DNA from: Tubiluchus corallicola
Lineage: Eukaryota > Priapulida > Priapulimorpha > Priapulimorphida > Tubiluchidae
DNA length: 64,000 nt
Assembly: GCA_030141605.1 (NCBI GenBank)
Contig: JAQGDQ010000960.1
Span: 1-64,000, forward strand
Direction: 5' to 3'
Every line of letters starts with the position of its first letter. The stretch's first letter is position 1. The position numbers were made by a program, and so were the translations under genes. The notes beneath the pieces were generated by a model. It saw only the letters and a program-made list of their open reading frames with translations. It was not told where the DNA came from and did no database searches. Shown one piece after another: positions 21,856 to 34,119 of this stretch.

Positions 21856-23265
21856 ATCTGTCTAACACGTGTCTAGATGTGATCTAGTCTTGGCAATGAG
21901 CCAAATCACAACAATCACGTGTTCCAGCGTGAGGTCATAATACAAGAACACTGAAACACCAAAATAGCTAATCGCCAGCAAACCATTGTAAATAATCATT
22001 GTTTACCAACATCCGGGTACTTATGTGGCTTTGTTAATTTCCTTGACTTGATGTCATCAATAGTATGATGACGTTGCTTCGGAACTTTCCAGAATCTAGG
22101 TTATGCAAAGAATCCGGAGCGCCACGGGTTTCTGCCGGTTATTCTCCGGTTTCTGCGGAGAAACGGAGATTAACAGCGACAAACGATGGTAACCTTCCGA
22201 GTGCGTAAATTATTTCCGACGCTGAGATCTGCGTCAAGGTTGTACGAGTTTCAACGACTTCCTTAAAACTACTTGTAAACGACTGCCCGCCTAAGTGCTT
22301 CGCAGGATAGCTACCTTTCGAGCCCGGAAATGATTTCCGCTGCAGAAATGTTCGTCAGGGTTCGCGAAGTTCCGATTGCTTTGCTGTTTCCATAATGGAC
22401 AAGAGTAAATGACAATAGTTGCTTCGAAGAAGAAGATATTTATTTTAAAGCTAATTATAGGTTCCGGTACAACCACCTGCAGGCAAAATAGCATTGGAAA
22501 TGCATTCTTAATAAAGTGACAGGTATTTAGTTAGTTGTACGTTATCACATATCCTGTATAGGTCAACAGGCTGAGAACAAATTCAATGTACTTAGTTTGT
22601 CTCTAGGGGAGTTTCCTAAATTTCCTTTAGTTTTTGCGTAGGATGTTAGGCGGCGCTGCTGTATTATTATTATGATGAATCTCCTCGTTATAATGATACT
22701 GTATGACCCGCACAGCTCTTGGATGCTTCTTTTCAAATCGCATTATTTCGGTTTAGAACTCGTTACCTTTAGATAAGTTGAAACTTTTATTTATTTATAG
22801 TGGCTTTACAAAACAGACTGGGTCTGATACAGGTATCACCACGGTGCAAGTGCTGAGTGCAAAGTCCTAATAAAAGAATAATGGACATCACAATTAATAT
22901 CAAACTCAATTTGATAAATTATTTGACTCAATTACGATCAACAGATGGTGATTAAACTTACATACACGAACAGCAAAACACAATATTTTAATAACGACAG
23001 TAATAACAAAAACACTTTTACAAAGTAATTTGGCTTGTTAATCATTTAGCAGTAAATTCTATTGTATTGTAAAACGAAAAGTTGATTTAATAAACTGCTG
23101 TAATAAACTATGGACAATAAAAGCAAGATGGATGACCAGTTTTGAATTTTTCTGTATAATGTAACAGGATTATGATTTTGTAAGGATTCACGGGTTTACA
23201 ATCTGGTGGTCGAGTATGTCGTTCTAGCTCTGTCATATTTTACGTATTCAAAAAAGTTACGCACT
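21856..23265. other. No gene recognised
   Basis: A GC-richer patch at 22,090-22,400 holds short inverted words such as TCTCCGGTTTCTGCGGAGAA, suggesting a small hairpin, and its frames lack known motifs. The remainder is AT-rich with nothing identified. Confidence 0.4.
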
Positions 23266-23267
23266 CG

Positions 23268-23460
23268 ATTTATGTTGTGCGTATATGACGTCATGTAATG
23301 GCGCGGTCGGAACAGTATTGCGGGAAATTTAAAATGAAAACAAACAAAAAATCCTTTCAACGCGAGTACAATATACGCATGAAATTGCTGTAAAGTAATA
23401 TAAATTTCAAGGAGATTTTTCTGAAAACTACTTCAGGTACCCCTTTTCTTGTCCTTTAAG
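23268..23460 (+). mobile_element. R2 MITE, right-end fragment
   Basis: It contains TATGACGTCATGTAATGGCG, AACAGTATTGCGGGA, AAAACAAACAAAAAATCC and the terminal CCCCTTTTCTTGTCCTTTAA of the R2 family. The left part is missing. Confidence 0.8.
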
Positions 23461-23577
23461 ACTTTAGTTATAAATAGGATTATTCCAGGGGGATTTGGTA
23501 AACCGTGCTCTTCCATATCCAGGTACTAAAATTCGTTTCTTCCTCAAGTTACGAAACTGCATAATAAAAATGTTGTT

Positions 23578-23862
23578 AGATCGGGTCGGATCTAATCTAA
23601 TTCGATCTGATCTGATCTGATCTAACCTGACCTGACCTGACCTGACCTGACCTGACCTGACCTGACCTGACCTGATCTGATCTGATCTGATCTGATCTGA
23701 TCTGAGCTGAGCTGACCTGACCTGACCTGACCTGACCTGACCTGACCTGACCTGACCTGACCTGACCTGACCTGATCTGATCTGATCTAATCCAATCCAA
23801 TCCAATCCAATCCAATCCAATCCAATCCAATCTAATCTAATCAATTCCAATCCAATCCTAGC
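23578..23862 (-). repeat. CTGAC/CTGAT pentanucleotide satellite ending in CCAAT units
   Basis: Blocks of TCTGA, CCTGA, TCTGA, GCTGA, CCTGA, TCTGA and finally TCCAA units, about 57 units. Sharp block boundaries indicate expansion of single mutated units. Frames on the minus strand (RSGQVRSGQ) are artefacts. Confidence 0.97.
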
Positions 23863-24180
23863 ATCTGGCCTACATAGTAAATACATACTAATCACCAATA
23901 ATACGCGGACATTTCACGTTTTGTCTGGTAATCAGCACAGAGTATACAATCAGCGCAAAGGAAATTCTAGGAATAAACTACGCATGCTTATACTTACCAG
24001 ACACAGCCACAAATTTAAGTGTCTGTTAACAAGGTAGACGGTAGAAGTATTGTAATCATCCCTTTGATCCAGGGTCACATAATTGAAGCTCAGACTAAAT
24101 AATAAGGCGCATCATACACGTACGACATCTTGTTATTTATTCTATGGCTAGGGAATAAATATTTTAATATTACTAATCAA

Positions 24181-24866
24181 CCTTAAAGCACATGAAAGCC
24201 TTCGACTTGCGCAAAGCCTAAAAATTCGTCTTGAAATTTTTTACCACTTACGTACTGCCTTTTTGCAAACCGGACTTGCGTTGGCAGTAACGCTGTATGA
24301 AACATGTAAATTCAAACTCTCGCGATGACCGTTAGACGCAGCCATTTTGACAATAACTTGAAACAAGTTTAGATAACATTGAGTAACTTTGAAAAAAGAA
24401 TCACAGCCTTTGTAGCGCACATGTCACTAACTAACTAACTACAGAAATTTAAAATTACTGTATCTTGTCAATAAGATTAAAAATACGGTTTTGGTTAGTG
24501 AGTGGTGCACCCTGGAGGGTGAGTCAACATTTTACCAATTGATGAAACATTTTAAGTAATCAAAAATTTTCTTTTCTAGTTACATAAGTCTTTCCAGCAG
24601 GTAAGCGAAATGCTAAGTAATATAGATTTGCATGCAAAGTTTTTTGTGACATAGTTTAACGTCTCCTTTTCTTTCCCTGATTTACGTTGTGAGTAGATGA
24701 CGTCATGTAATGGCGCAGTCAGAACAATATTGCGGGAGATTTAAAATGAAAACAAACAAAAAATCCTTTCAACGCGAGTAAGATATACGCATAAAATTGC
24801 TATAAAAAATAAATTTTTTAAGGCGATTTTCCTGAAACGTCAGGTGCCCCTTTTCTTGTCCTTTAA
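24181..24866 (+). mobile_element. R2 MITE, near-full copy
   Basis: It begins TTAAAGCACATGAAAG, passes AAAAATTCGTCTTGAAATTT, TACGTACTGCCTTTTTGCA, AAAAATACGGTTTTGGTTAG and TGACGTCATGTAATGGCGCA, and ends CCCTTTTCTTGTCCTTTAA. The two termini are inverted forms of TTAAAGGACAAGAAAA, degraded on the left. No coding frame is present. Confidence 0.85.
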
Positions 24867-25393
24867 CGTTAGTTTTATCAAAATTGTTATTCTTAATGTA
24901 ATATAGGCGCATCTACCCTAATCTAACCACCAGGAAGTTAAGAGATGGCCTACCACGCTGGCACAAAAAACACGTGCACAAAATTAAGACGGGAACCTAA
25001 ATGACTTTTGCAAAACTACTATCGTGCTACCACCTGTCGGTGAATCGTGCTACTACATTCGAGGTGTATAACGGAGCGTGCATCAAAAATTAGTCAAACA
25101 AACGTTTCTTCAGCACGATTATTGAGATTTCTACCCCTGGCAATAGAATAACTAACACGAGCTTTTGTATTTTCAGTACTAAGTATACTAAAGTTCTTCT
25201 TAAAGCGTTTAACGCTTGTGTGAGGCCTACAGAGGAGCATTGTTCCTCTATACGGAGCCCGTCATTGTTTGGGCATGTAGATATTGTTGAACATGTACAA
25301 AGATGTTTTACAAGGCGATCATACTATAGCTGTAACTCGGAATTTATGTACGAAATCTATTCGAGACAATGAAGAGAACGAATTATAACTTCA

Positions 25394-25690
25394 TTAACAA
25401 TGACAATGTTGCGTGTTTCGGATAAAGTTAGAATAAGGAAGTAAATTAACATTAGGTAACCGATTACTGGAAACTGACAAACTGGTAGCAAGAACTACAT
25501 GAGAGTCCAGAGCATTCCAATTGTTTACAACTCTGTTAGCAAATGATAATTTTGACACGTTTATAGGAAGACAGGTCGATTTTTCATATACTACCCCAAT
25601 TACGGTAACAAGTATATATTTTAACACAATTAATACTACAAAGGCGTTTCTGCTAATTAAATAATAGGTTAAAATCTCAATCTCACGCAT
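25394..25690 (-). pseudogene. LINE ORF2 C-terminal fragment fused to R3 repeat
   Basis: The frame contains KLSFANRVVNNWNALDSHVV followed by LATSLSVSSNRL. 'F.NRVVN.WN.LP..VV.A.S...FK.RL' is the standard C-terminal signature of CR1/L2-like LINE polyproteins. Upstream on the minus strand it continues without a break from R3 repeat sequence, so R3 may be part of the same retrotransposon or have carried off its end. Confidence 0.7.
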
Positions 25691-25985
25691 GTGCTGTCGA
25701 ACGTGTGTAGTACGTCAGAAACAAACACATCTCAATTGAGAGGTACATCACTAGTTTTTTGTGCAATACGTTTCCGAATTGCAGGCCCTAGTGCCCGTCT
25801 AACTAGGAAATAGCGAAATGCATGTAACAGCGAAGAACAAGTGGCGCGAACGTGAAAATGTGCTTGTGTGATAATAATTCTTCCACGTAAGTCATTTTTG
25901 AAGAAATAGTACGTTTCCTTTCAATATTTTAAAGAGTTGATTGTTTTGACTTACAATTTAAGATTGGGCCCGGTTTTGCTTTAAT
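25560..25985 (-). repeat. R3 dispersed repeat, copy
   Basis: In minus-strand sense it runs from AGCAAAACCGGGCCCAATCT through ATTTTCACGTTCGCGCCACT and GACGGGCACTAGGGCCTG to the AATTAGCAGAAACGCCTTTG region. It matches copies at 1,200, 30,295, 31,520, 41,450, 46,440 and 53,940. Confidence 0.85.
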
Positions 25986-26439
25986 CTGGAAAAAGACGTC
26001 TCAAATCTTTGAAATTTAAACCCACCATTTTACGACAAATTTTGTATACCATCTTAAGATCACAGAGAAGACGTCTTAATGCGAGTGGCTGCAGTTTTAG
26101 TTTCTACAGTCTAAGTAAAGGAACATAATCAAACTTTATTGCGGTGGGGTGGCCGCAAGCTGTTTTTATCGAAAAGTAAAGCGACACTTGTCATGATTAC
26201 ATGAGAACAATAGGAAATTTTTGTTTGTGCAAATATAATTATTACATTTACTTATGCGCTTGCAATTTTCAATTTACCTTGTTCGTGATGCTCCGATCAG
26301 ACAGTGTTACAACATCTAAGCACGTACAGTGTCGTGATATTCGCTTAAACGGCAAGAAACTCGGTAATACGCTGTGCGTTTTTTTCTCATAAAAGCTGTT
26401 TAAACAATGCAATAAATTAGTAATAAAAATATCATTAAA

Positions 26440-27440
26440 AACGTTCGTTTATTATTTAAATAATACAGACCAGCTAGTGGGCAATCAGTAAGAATATGGA
26501 TTTCTGTTTGTATTGCACCACAGTCACACAATCTGTGCTCTTTAGGTTCTCGTCTCCACCGTCCTGTCTCTATTCGAAGGTTATGTGACTGCAGACGAAG
26601 CCTTGTAAAAGTAAAACGATGCCGTTCAAGAGTTCCGTAAGGAATTGTAGGAGTCTTTAATTCTGGGTTTAGCTATCTATACGTCACGCGCTTAGTGGAA
26701 TCACTTCTTACTATAGATGCAATCAACTTTTGCTTACTCCTTTCTAGAAAAACAACTTTGGTCCTCGGTAATTCATCCAAACATTTCGACAACTTTCCGT
26801 TAACAGCTCTGTTAATATTCAGTGCAGTCATTAGAGGCTCATGCTTCTCCGGTTCAGAAGACACTTAGACCACATATTAATCTGGCGTGCTCTTAGCCAC
26901 ACTTTAAATGAAGGATATCCACTTTCTATTTGGACTAGTTCGTTACACGTGCTTGCTCTCACTGATAAAACAGACTTCAACAGTTCTGGATACATTGACT
27001 CTGTTATAGTATACCTCAAATTGGAGTTTCTGGTTTCAACGTTGTAAAAGACGCCAGCCAATAAAGCACTATCCAGGACATTCTTTTTCACCCAGAAAGG
27101 GAAGTCACTGTTTTCGTTCAGAGAAGCATGAAATTTGTGGACATGCTGCTCTTTAGCCTCCAAGTGCTTTGCAGCCATTGTGCTTGCTTTTCCATCAGCA
27201 GCAATTACTGCACCTAGATATACATAATAGAAAGTGTGTTTCACAGCTAATCCATCGACAACAAGCAGCTCTCGATCCAGATTACTGCCGTTAACAACCA
27301 TAAACTCAGTCTTGGTTTTGTTTATATCCATGCCGAAATGAGAACAAAAATCTAACAGGACCCTCAATTTATCCAAACATTGTTGGCGAGCGAGAAGTTG
27401 CCATAATAGCTGTATCGCGTATAAAGAATAATCCATGTAG
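26440..27440 (-). pseudogene. LINE reverse transcriptase C-half and tail
   Basis: A 201-codon frame with LLDFCSHFGMDINKTKTEFM, then YVYLGAVIAADGKASTMAAK, is the thumb side of a non-LTR reverse transcriptase ('N..KT..MV.......YLG..I..DG'). It continues after stops with NINRAVNGKLSKCLDEL and the zinc tail HRLCDCGAIQTEIHILTDCP at about 26,490-26,560. The preceding catalytic box is unrecognisable (LYAIQLLW). It is a third LINE type, distinct from the 17.4-kb and 21.4-kb copies by sequence. Confidence 0.85.
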
Positions 27441-27574
27441 GTTTTCTAGCCAACCATTCGGTCGTGAATCCTTCAGAGCACGCACTAGTGGATTAATGTA
27501 CTAAGAAAATAACAAACAACAATTGGGCGATCAATGTTTGTTGTTATTAATAGCACCCGTGAAATGCCTTCTAT

Positions 27575-27720
27575 ATTAGGCCTGCGTCACATAGAGAGAG
27601 AGAGAGCCTTAAAGAGCAAGCCATAAACCGTAATCCGTCTTCCATAAGGCGTATGTCGTATGTCGTAATCCACGGTAGGGTCCTTGCTCCGTGTAACTAG
27701 CAAAGCGTTTTGCCATAATT
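27575..27720. repeat. R6 dispersed repeat (copy 1)
   Basis: Words such as CCATAAACCGTAATCCGT, GTCGTAATCC and CTCCGTGTAAC resemble 35,955-36,125 (GGTTTACGGATTATTATTAC, CTCCGTGTGACAAGGGCC). It is probably a short inverted-repeat element bounded by CGTCACA/TGTGACA-like ends. Confidence 0.45.
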
Positions 27721-28879
27721 ACGAAACAAACACTTAATATGTATACAAATTAATATGATGTGTTCTTAATTTCAAGTTGTCGGCTTGTACATAAGTCGGT
27801 GTTTCAACCACGACGGCGACTATAATGACAATGGCGACAGTGCTACACAAAACGAGATGGAACTCGAATTGATCTTGGAACACACTTCGCTATTTATATT
27901 GTTAAAAGACAAGAAAACGGATGCGTGAAATAGGTTTAAAAAATTTCTTTAAAATTATATTAGTTTACAACAAGTCAGCGAATTTTTCAAACTAGTGAAA
28001 CGCTAATTTATTATCATAACCTACGCAAAATATCTGAATAAGACTTTCATTTGAGGACGTAAATATAATTTAGCCAGAAGTGTTGAGAACTACGCCAGTG
28101 TGGGATATCTCGACTTAAAGTGCCCTGTTTGCATGGATCTGCCCTTGCAAACTGGTTCTTGAATGTAAACGTAGTGTTAAATTTGCATCCTCATCAATTA
28201 CCCATTTAATGGTCATTCAAGCCTATAGTATAGCTTGTATCCTGCCTAACTGTCTATATAATTAGCTGAATTAGCTTCCTTCATAGCTCTAGATAAATAT
28301 ATAATAATTTTTGCATGCCCAAACCCTAGCTAGGCAGGAGTAACATAGCGAAAACAATCGCTATGTTCCTCCTTTGCTCTTTATCAAGGATGACCGTGGC
28401 CACAGCATAATATGAATGTCTAAAGACTTTTTGTATTAGACTTAACCTATACATTTAATGTAATCATGTCATACTGTAATTTCTTTTCTCTTTACTAAAA
28501 CGTAGCTTTTATATAATAGACCAGTAAACATTTATTTACTAAAAATGTACTAATCACTTTTGTTTCATCGTCATTGTCAATATTATTATTGTAAAAATGT
28601 AATATTCATCAATAATTATGCGCATATTTTAATTACTTGATCTTGTTTCCGATATAAAAGTAAAAGCACATATATTGCAACAAATTAAACTCAATTCAGT
28701 ATTTGTTTGCATCGAACATGCGAAAGTAATTGAATTCGCGGCTTTCAGAGATTCAAACTTTTTAAAAAAACCTAAAAAGTTAAAATCATGCATCATGGTA
28801 TGATATATGCTATGACCATTCCACAAACATAATTTACTTGTCTGTTAAAACTGTTAAAACGAAAGAAATATATGACATG

Positions 28880-29153
28880 TATTGTCTTCATTTCATGTAT
28901 CAGTATCATAATTCAGTTCTTCCACCAGCTTTTCAGTCATACTTTAGTCCAGTTTAAAATCAACACGATCATTACACAAGATATTTAGTCGGAAACTATG
29001 TACACCCTCTTCCAAAAACAAATATAATGAAACAGTCATCAAGATATAATGCTACTAAAATATGGTCGTCAATTCCGTGTGAAATGAAAACTCTTAGTCT
29101 TTATCGATTTAAAAACGCATCAAAGAATTACTTACTACAAAGGTATAATTAAC
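28880..29153 (+). pseudogene. LINE ORF2 C-terminal fragment
   Basis: The frame NQHDHYTRYLVGNYVHPLPK, then YNATKIWSSIPCEMKTLSLY and RFKNASKNYLLQRYN, ends at TAA. 'H.Y.TR......P......S..Y.....WN.LP......S...FK...K.YLL' is the C-terminal signature of CR1-like LINEs. The usual 'WN.LP' reads WSSIP. There is an in-frame stop just upstream and the 5' part is lost. Confidence 0.75.
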
Positions 29154-29177
29154 TCACAATTTTACTCATCCAGATCT

Positions 29178-29808
29178 TTTTAAAGCACAAGCACCCTCCA
29201 CTTACATAAAGCTTAAAAAATTCGTCTCGAAATTTTATACCACTTACGTACTGTCTTTTTGCACGCAGGGCTTGCATCTGCAGCAACGATGTATAAAACG
29301 TGTAAATTTAAACTCCCGTGATGACCGTTTGGCGCAGCCATTTTAATAGTAGATCGTTTGAAACAAGTTTTGATAACCTTAAGTAAAGTTTGAAAAAATG
29401 ATCAGAGCATTCGTAACATACATGTCGCTAATCAAGTAAAATTTTAAATTACTGTATCTTGTCAATAAGATTAAGAATACGTTTTTCGCTAGTGAGTGGT
29501 GCACCCTGGAGGCGAGTCAACGATATTTTACCAATTGGAAGTCTTTCCAGCAGGTAAGTGAAATGCTAAGTAATAGATTTGCATGAAAAGTTTTTTGGCT
29601 CATAATTCAACATTTCATTTTCTTTCCTTGATTATATATGCAATGGCGCAGTCGGAACAGTATTGTGGGAGATTTAAAATGAAAACAAACAAAAATCCTT
29701 ACAACAACGCAAATACGATACACGCATAAAATTGCTGTAAACTAGTATAATTTTTTAAGTCGATTTTTCTGAAACCTACTTCAGGTGCCGCTTTTCTTGT
29801 CCTTTAAG
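29178..29808 (+). mobile_element. R2 MITE, full-length type
   Basis: It begins TTTTAAAGCACAAGCACCCT and ends GCTTTTCTTGTCCTTTAAG. The internal order matches 24,181 and 50,858: AAATTCGTCTCGAAATTTT, TACGTACTGTCTTTTTGCA, GGTGCACCCTGGAGG and TTTAAAATGAAAACAAAC. The CRE-like TGACGTCAT present in other copies is deleted here (TATATATGCAATGGCGCAG). Confidence 0.85.
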
Positions 29809-30294
29809 TTACTAACAAAACTTATTTTGTTCTAATGTACTTTATAACTGATGAAAATACTATGTAATGTTAATTGTCAATTGTTCCTCTTGTCTGGAGG
29901 AGGACTCGAAAGCATAATGCTCCTTCCTCCTCCTCACAGTGATTCGTTTATTTTATTTTATTATGTAATAACAATTTCTAAGTATGTTTATGTGTTGCTG
30001 TGGAATAAATTCATAATTCATAACATTAAAAACATTCAATTCACCGTTTGTGTTTCCAGTACTAAAAATTTTTAAAAGCGTTTTCGACAACAAGCATAAT
30101 GATATTAAATTGATACCCATTGCCTGATTATGTAATAACTATACCATGATTATGACGGGTTTTTAAATTGTCCATTTTTGCATGAAAGCCACATTAGCCA
30201 CTAATTGGTGAATTCTGTGTTTGAAGATTGGATAAAGTTTTTCCCTTAGAATGCTCACCCATGTAAATTTAATGTGAGCACGAGCATGCTTAAA

Positions 30295-30920
30295 TGAAGA
30301 CAGGATGATTTTTCATATACCCCATTTTCAAGTCCGATAGAAAGTATGCGTTTTAACATAATTAATACTGCAAAAGCGTTTCTGGTAATTAAGTAATAGA
30401 TTGAAAACATAATTAACGGCGGGGTCGAACCCAACTGTTGATGACATCACAAACTAACATTGTTTTCAGTAGCAAAAATATTCTACAAGCGTGTTGTACG
30501 TGTTTGCGAAAGCGAAAATTGAAGTACAGTGCTACTGTAAGATATTCAGTTCGTTGTACTAAAACTAAGCAAGTTTCAAGATAAAAATTCAGATTTAAAA
30601 TTTACCGCTGTGCTCACGCATGAGCTGTCGAACGTGTGCAGTTCGTCACAAACTAACACATTTGAACTGAAAAGTATAGCACCTGTTTTTGTGCAATGCG
30701 TTTTCGAAATTCAGGCGCTAGTACCCGTCTAACTAGCGAATAGCGAAATGCATGTAACAGCGACGAACTAGTGGCGCGAAAGTGAATTTGTGTTTGCGTG
30801 GTAATAATTCTTTCACGTAAGACATTTTTGAAAAAAAAATAGTATGTTTCCTTTCAATATTTTAAAGATCAAATTGTTTTGACCTACAGTTTAAGCTTGA
30901 GTATGGTTTTCCTTTAAATA
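30295..30920 (-). repeat. R3 dispersed repeat, ~625-bp copy
   Basis: In plus-strand sense it runs from GACAGGATGATTTTTCATAT through TATTCAGTTCGTTGTACTAA and GCGAAATGCATGTAACAGCG to TTAAGCTTGAGTATGGTTTTCC. It is about 90% similar by eye to the copy at 31,520-32,130 about 0.6 kb away, so the two are in tandem orientation. No frame longer than about 100 codons is seen. Confidence 0.85.
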
Positions 30921-31519
30921 TCTTAGCTTATATTCTACATTCAACAAATCTCTTGACTTTTACATTCAGTACGATGATTAATCGACTTTCCGCTTATCAA
31001 TACGTAGCGCTGGCTTCCCTGTACGATCACTGCACACACGCAGAGAGAGAGAGAGACGACCCGCATACCTCACAACTGCTGCAGCTTCACTGTTATCTCG
31101 CCGAAAGATGCAGAACAGCGTGGATAATGCTGACTGATGATGCTGACGACAGTTCAGTGTGAAGCCATGCGCGCTGTGACTTTCGCGTGGCATTGTTCGC
31201 TAGCAATGGCCATGGCAGCGATAATTACGCTTTGAGTCAAGAATCGTCAGGCAGAAAAGAAGCTTTGAGCAGATTTCGATGAAACGCAATTATCATAAGA
31301 TTCGTTAGAAAGATCATGGTGACGTTACTGCCTTCCTGGAGTAATTTCCTGGAGTAACTTCTTCGCGGTATGAAATGAGGAAGCCCGTCGAAGGATGGAA
31401 GCAACTGGTGTAATTCTTCCTCTCTTCTTTGCCATTTTACGTAAGTACATTACACTTAGTGTTGTAAGGTAATCAGTCACGGAAGAATAGAACCACCAGT
31501 ATTAGTTCAGTGTTATGAA

Positions 31520-32130
31520 CTTAAAGGAAGACAGGATGATTTTCCAGTTACTACCCAATTTTCAAGTCCGATAAAAAGTATCCATTTTAACACACTTAAT
31601 ACTGCAAAAACGTTTCTGGTAATTAAATAATAGATTAAAAAGTTCATTAACGACAGACGAGCCCAACTATTGATGACACCGCAAATTAACGTAATTTTCA
31701 ACAGCAAAAATATTCCACGAACATGTTGCACGTGTTTGTGAAAGAGAAAATTGAAGTACAGTGCTACTGTAAGATATTCAGTGTGTTGTACTAAAACTCG
31801 GCAGGTTTTAATATAAAAATTTAAATTTAAAATCACTCATGAGCGGTCGAACGTGTGCAGTATGTCACAAACTAACACATATGAACTGTGAGATACCCCA
31901 CCTGCTTTTTGTGCAATGCGTTTCCGAAATGCAGGCGCAGGTGCCCGTTTAACGATGAATGTTGAATATCGAATGATGAAATGTACGTAACAGCGAAGAA
32001 CTAGTGGCGCGAACGTGAAATTATGTTTCTGTGACAATAATTATTTCATGTAAGTCTTTTGTTTTCGTTCAATGTTTTAAACAGTAGATTGTTTTGACCT
32101 ACATGTTTATGATTGGGCCCGGTTTTGCTT
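31520..32130 (-). repeat. R3 dispersed repeat, second neighbouring copy
   Basis: It starts GAAGACAGGATGATTTTCCA and ends GATTGGGCCCGGTTTTGCTTT. It has the same orientation as the 30,295 copy. The 600 bp between them (30,921-31,519) is unrelated and unrecognised. Confidence 0.85.
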
Positions 32131-32765
32131 TAAAACTATTTAGGACTGACTATAGTGACGTGTTGTTATTTACATTCAATAATTAACAATTAATGTTAAC
32201 TAAAGTTCTCACTGGATTAATCTCTTGGCAATTTTTTATCCATTCTATTTCATTTACGTCTGCAAAATATTCTCATATCTGTAGCTTTTCTACATTATGC
32301 CAGACGAACACGACGTAGCAGAATATTATACACATTTATCATTAGCCTAACAGGAATATATACATACATATATATATACAATATACTATACGTTATATAC
32401 TATATACATATGTAAATTTAGTAAATTTATTGACTTCCAAAATACAATACACGGGGTAAAGCATAACATGTGTATAGAAATATTCTAAATGCTAGACATA
32501 AGTATCTTCCTGTATTATCGATAAAAACACAATTCTCTAATCAGAGCTTCATGGGTAAAGACTCTTATTCAAAATTTATTCTTTGCTTTTTTCTCGGGTA
32601 TGTCTGCGCCATGCATTATCTAGCAGTGAAGCGCCACCTGTTTTTAGATGTTTGCCGTGATTTATTCTGCCGTTGACAGACGAAAACAATGAATAGGAAC
32701 TGAACTAAATTCTTTTAGCGAAGGAATTTAGGAATTTATTCGTTTTTCGCTACCGAGGAAACAAT
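32131..32765. other. No gene recognised
   Basis: AT-rich, with a TATATACATACATATATATA patch at 32,355-32,410. Only short frames. Confidence 0.4.
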
Positions 32766-32817
32766 TTTGCTAAAAACAAGCAAACATTTTTCAAGGGAAA
32801 ATTTGCGTCGTGCAGCA

Positions 32818-32872
32818 ATAAGTCTTTTCACTGTTTTGTTGTGCGCACGCGTAGTTGCTGTAGCTCAAAGTT
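32818..32872 (-). mobile_element. R1 MITE end fragment
   Basis: AAGTCTTTTCACTGTTTTGT, then GTGCGCACGCGTAGTTGCTG and TAGCTCAAAG, equals the terminal 55 bp of the R1 family (compare 44,645-44,690). The 24-bp array begins where it ends, so the array may have grown at a MITE breakpoint. Confidence 0.8.
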
Positions 32873-33695
32873 TCGGTAAGCATTTTGAGTGCAGTTTCGG
32901 TAAACATTTTTTGTCAAATTTTGGTAAGCATTTTGTGTCAATTTTTGGTAAGCATTTTGTGTCAAGTTTCGGTAAGTATTTTGTACGAAGTTTCGGTAAA
33001 CATTTTGTGTCAAATTTCGGTAAGCATTTTTTGTGAAGTTCTGTAGACATTTTGTGTCAAGTTTCGGTAAGCATTTTTTGTGAAGTTCTGTAGACATTTT
33101 GTGTCAAGTTTCGGTAAGCATTTTGTGTGGAGTTTCAGTAAGCATTTTGTGTGAAGTTTCAGTAAGCATTTTGTGTCAGGTTTCGGTAAGCATTTTGTGT
33201 GAAGTTTCGGTAAGCATTTTGTGTCAAATTTCGGTAAGCATTTTGTGTCAAATTTTGGTAAGCATTTTGTGTCAAATTTCGGTAAACATTTTGTGTGAAG
33301 TTTCGGTAAGCATTTTGTGTCAAATTTCAGTAAGCATTTTGTGTCAAATTTTGGCAAGCATTTTGTGTCAAATTTTGGCAAGCATTTTGTGTCAAATTTT
33401 GGTAAGCATTTTGTGTCAAATTTTGGCAAGCATTTTGTGTCAAATTTTGGCAAGAATTTTGTGTCAAATTTTGGCAAGCATTTTGTGTCAAATTTTGGTA
33501 AGCATTTTGTGTCAAGTTTAGGTAAGCATTTTGTTTCAAATTTCGGTGAGCATTTTGTACGAAGTTTCGGTAAGCATTTTGTGTGAAGTTTCGGTAAGCA
33601 TTTTGGGTCAGGTTTTGGTAAGCATTTTATGTCAGGTTTCGGTAAGCATTTTATGTCAGGTTTCGGTAAACATTTTGTGTCAGGTTTCGGTAATT
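32871..33695 (+). repeat. 24-bp minisatellite, about 34 units
   Basis: Unit AGTTTCGGTAAGCATTTTGTGTCA with AAATTT/AGTTTC and GGCAAG/GGTAAG variants. The 24-bp length keeps frames open on both strands (SFGKHFVS repeats). It directly follows an R1 MITE fragment. Many units carry TTCGGTAAG, a donor-like motif on the plus strand. Confidence 0.97.
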
Positions 33696-34119
33696 ACGAT
33701 AAAGCATCAGTCGGCTAAAGCATGCAGTAGTTTTATAGGTCAGCTGAGCTTCGAAAGCCGTCACACACCGAATTCTTTTCCTGTCGTTTTACATTAAGTT
33801 GATTAATGAACGGGTTTTTCCCTGCAAACACACACATTATGACGTTCGCGTGTTTGCAGCTGCCGTGTGATAATTAACAGCGTTAGCGCAATAAAACATT
33901 CGACTGCTTAGGATGATGTATGATGATGCATAATTTAAAATTATCGACATTATGCTGTATATGCTCAGTACAGGCTGTGTGATTTAGTTGGTTTGAATGA
34001 GAACTTGGTCTAGGTACCCGTAATTATTGTTATAAAGCTTTTTTCACAAGTTCTTCAAACTAGCTGTTAAAGAATTGAATTATCCATATTTGGCAAATAA
34101 GTGTAACAGCATCAAAATG

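Noticed and set aside
32767-33036. A 89-codon frame that looks like a secreted protein: basic start, hydrophobic run SLFTVLLCARVVAVAQ, then FGKHF repeats
   Set aside because: The 'signal peptide' is the terminal sequence of an R1 MITE read in one frame, and the rest is the 24-bp minisatellite. The resemblance to a repeat-containing peptide precursor is accidental.
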